Under the pieces are notes generated by a model. It ran no database searches. It was not told the DNA's origin and saw nothing but the letters and a program-made list of their open reading frames with translations. Shown here one piece after another: positions 19,086 through 20,763 of a DNA stretch of 20,763 nt (position 1 is the stretch's first letter; each line of letters begins with the position of its first letter). Source of the stretch: Amphimedon queenslandica (taxonomy: Eukaryota; Porifera; Demospongiae; Haplosclerida; Niphatidae). The stretch covers positions 36,139-56,901 of the forward strand of contig NW_003546675.1 of assembly GCF_000090795.2 (NCBI RefSeq), given 5' to 3'. A program made the translations under genes and the position numbers.

Positions 19086-19106
19086 CTGAGTATGAGATTC
19101 AGTTAC

Positions 19107-19587
19107 TTAGTTGTCATGTACAACTGTTTTAACAACATTATTGGAGTCATAAGTAACTTTAATAGATCCAATATTAAACAGCTTTTCCATGACTGATCCT
19201 CCATCAATACCAGCCGTCATTAAGAGAAGCATATCATTGTATGCCATGAGCTGCCAGTTTTTGCCACTAGCACTTGTAATAATGAAGTGGGCTGATTTAT
19301 GAGAACCACATTTAGAAAGCTTAACTGTAGCATGACACTTTATACATTGCCCGATGTGGTCATTGATCTAATTGACGTTCCCAGTGCAACTAATGCAAAC
19401 TTGATATTCATTTGTATTCAGTACAACACTGATTTCACCTTCTGCAAAATGATTGGCATTGCTTCACATCTCTAGCTGCGACTCTTCTAATAGCCAGCCT
19501 GGCTTCTCTCTCTTCAGGAGTCTCTGCGGCCATTCTCTGGCTGTAGAGCTCCCTACGACGACTCTTACAAGCTTCTTCTTGATTCAT
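19107..19587 (-). pseudogene. Relic of an RPA-like zinc-ribbon/OB-fold gene
   Basis: Reading leftwards from ATG 19587: an Arg/Glu-rich start (MNQEEACKSRRRELYSQRMA then AETPEEREARLAIRR), a frame change near 19460, then YQVCISC, an in-frame TAG at 19370-19368, IGQCIKCH and SAHFIITSASGKNWQLMAYN, ending VVHDN and TAA (19107). The C-x2-C ... C-x2-C ribbon followed by a beta-rich GKNWQLMAYNDMLLLM block resembles the C-terminal DNA-binding domain of replication protein A. RPA-like genes and ETPEEREARL-type repeats are both familiar to me from transposon-linked proteins, but that link is from memory. One frameshift and one stop make it a pseudogene as read. Confidence 0.5.
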
Positions 19588-19782
19588 TTCTCTGACTTCA
19601 CTGTAAAAAATGCTACCACGTAAAAAATTGCTGAATACTGGTTAATTTTTGTTGCAAGTATGATTATATTGGCTTGTGTGCATGCACGTGAGCATAATCA
19701 TAGTTAGAGTATTTAACATTAATAATAGTTAGACGATACTACTGCCTGTACAGACAGACAGACAGACGTTTTTTCGCCTTAG

Positions 19783-19806
19783 TGGGGCGAGCTCAGGCTC
19801 GCCCCA
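19783..19806. other. GC-rich hairpin
   Basis: Perfect 10-bp arms TGGGGCGAGC (19783-19792) and GCTCGCCCCA (19797-19806) around a TCAG loop. Outer bases TTAG and ATAA extend the stem with one mismatch. It stands out against the AT-rich background and overlaps the right-hand inverted repeat of the element relic. Confidence 0.85.
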
Positions 19807-20240
19807 ATAAATGCACTTATCATTAATTTACTGTTCTTTACTTGTGTCTCTCTTTTAGTAGCTACATATGTGCCCACTTATGCATGCAAGTTCAATCTGT
19901 TGAATTCCATTGCTTTAATGTTAAATCAGGCTTCATGCAATCATGTCTTCCACCCACTTTAATTGATACCTGATATACTTCACAAGAACTCATGAATCTA
20001 ATAAATAATGCCATTCATACTTACAGAAGAACTATAATATAACAAAATAATCACTTGGGGTCACAGCTTGATAAAATTAATTTATGTGTACTACAGTACC
20101 TTATAGGTGAATTCATAAATTCACAAGAGCTCATAAATCTAATAAATACCTTCATATGAACCATATTGCAATAGAAATACCTCAATTCATAGCTTCATAG
20201 TAACTCATTCATAAATTTACTAAAAATCATCCAAGCCTGT
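19807..20240. other. Spacer upstream of the fourth MCO copy
   Basis: AT-rich, with an imperfect direct repeat (tcacaagaRctcatRaatct then aataaat) near 19980-20010 and 20118-20148. No coding signal, and no match to the MCO1 upstream block beyond the TATA segment. Confidence 0.5.
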
Positions 20241-20247
20241 TATAAAA
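20241..20247 (+). promoter_or_regulatory. TATA box of MCO3
   Basis: TATAAAA, 60 bp before the start codon at 20301, in the same context as MCO1 (AGGAGCAGCTTACAC, then CATTCATTC and AGCAGCTAGA before ATG). Confidence 0.7.
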
Positions 20248-20300
20248 GGAGCAGCTTACACCACTACACATCCATTCATTCATTCTTTGGAGCAGCTAGA

Positions 20301-20763
20301 ATGTCTCTACAACAGATCCTCACAGTCTCTTCCCTTTTCATCTTCTTTGCTAGTCCATTAGTTACTAGAGCTGAAGAAGTTACTTGCAATCACAATACTC
20401 CAGTATGTGAATGTACAGCTACTAATCCTAATGATGTGTGCGAGTTTACGTTTGATATTGAGATGCTGCAGACGTTCACTCGATATCTGCTGAATGATAC
20501 TGGAGACTCACGTGGTACTGCAGGCAGTGTCTGGCATATTAATAATGGAGAATGGGAACCAGTTGATTATGATCCTAGTATAGGCCGTAACACTCTCTGT
20601 GGTAGCTCTATTGATAGTACTAACTGCACTCAACCGTTTGGTGTTGATGGGTACACGTTTCGTTCCTTTATAGCAGTCAATGGACGTATACCAGGACCAA
20701 CACTCATTGTAACTGAGGGTCAGTTGGTTAAAGTGAATGTAATCAATAGATTAGCATCAGAGA
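20301..20763 (+). CDS. MCO3: multicopper oxidase, 5' part only (runs off the window)
   Basis: ATG 20301 opens a frame that continues to the window edge (154 codons visible). Signal peptide MSLQQILTVSSLFIFFASPL, then VTRA, nearly identical to MCO1; then the Cys-rich CNHNTPVCECTATNPNDVCEF start, the WHINNGEWEPVDYDP segment and the start of the first cupredoxin domain (NGRIPGPTLIVTEGQLVKVN). The copper motifs lie beyond the edge. In this N-terminal part it is closer to MCO1 than to MCO2-Hint. Whether it ends with a TM helix or a Hint domain cannot be seen. Confidence 0.9.
   Translation, partial: MSLQQILTVSSLFIFFASPLVTRAEEVTCNHNTPVCECTATNPNDVCEFTFDIEMLQTFTRYLLNDTGDSRGTAGSVWHINNGEWEPVDYDPSIGRNTLCGSSIDSTNCTQPFGVDGYTFRSFIAVNGRIPGPTLIVTEGQLVKVNVINRLASE

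Larger units (their letters stand above)
18953..19806. mobile_element. Decayed mobile-element relic bounded by GC-rich inverted repeats
   Basis: GGGGCGAACCTGAG at 18953-18966 and its inverted match CTCAGGCTCGCCCC at 19792-19805 agree at 13 of 14 positions. They enclose about 850 bp with the RPA-like gene relic, a 2 x 35-bp tandem repeat (19016-19085) and a GACA run (about 19751-19767). The right end folds into a GC-rich hairpin. No clear target-site duplication is visible, so the class is uncertain. Confidence 0.45.

Noticed and set aside
18953..19806. Firm Helitron call
   Set aside because: No helicase or Rep motif and no clear CTRR end next to the hairpin; the inverted repeats argue against a classic Helitron.

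Overview
The window looks like a piece of a compact, AT-rich animal nuclear genome, most likely a demosponge (an Amphimedon-like assembly is my best guess, from memory only). The evidence is Ig/FN3 cell-surface genes split by very short GT-AG introns (41-60 bp is common), Hedgehog-type Hint/Hog coding sequence, and TATA-driven single-exon genes. A 10-N gap shows it is an assembled scaffold.

Left half (1-8624): three related cell-surface receptor genes. Receptor A (+, 3' end only, 1-1541) and receptor C (+, 5311-8624, complete, nine exons) share a Ser/Thr-rich stalk, one transmembrane helix and a short Tyr-containing tail. Receptor B (-, 2014-4523, six exons) has Ig + two FN3 domains and ends in a hydrophobic, GPI-signal-like C-terminus. 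B and C are divergent over a 787-bp spacer; A and B are convergent. The stalk introns of A and C each hold a tandem array of a ~177-bp satellite monomer, and a single monomer lies in an intron of B. All copies have the same orientation relative to their host gene.

Right half (8625-20763): a tandem family of single-exon secreted multicopper oxidases (laccase-like MCOs). MCO1 (10095-12496) is membrane-anchored; its apparent frameshift is explained by the 10-N gap. A decayed segmental duplication (13013-14862) carries receptor-tail fragments and a dead MCO 5' end. MCO2 (15387-18401) is intact, but its anchor is replaced by a Gly-rich linker and a complete Hedgehog-like Hint/Hog autoprocessing domain. 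A further MCO 5' end (20301-20763) runs off the right edge. Between the last two lies a decayed mobile-element relic with an RPA-like gene fragment bounded by GC-rich inverted repeats.

The most unusual item is the MCO-Hint fusion. All copper ligands, and the Hint Cys, Thr-x-x-His, Asp and second Cys positions, can be read from the sequence. This suggests a secreted oxidase that cleaves off its own C-terminal domain and may gain a lipid (sterol) end, beside a paralogue that uses a transmembrane helix. How the receptors and oxidases might work together is unknown; their linkage is explained at least partly by duplication.
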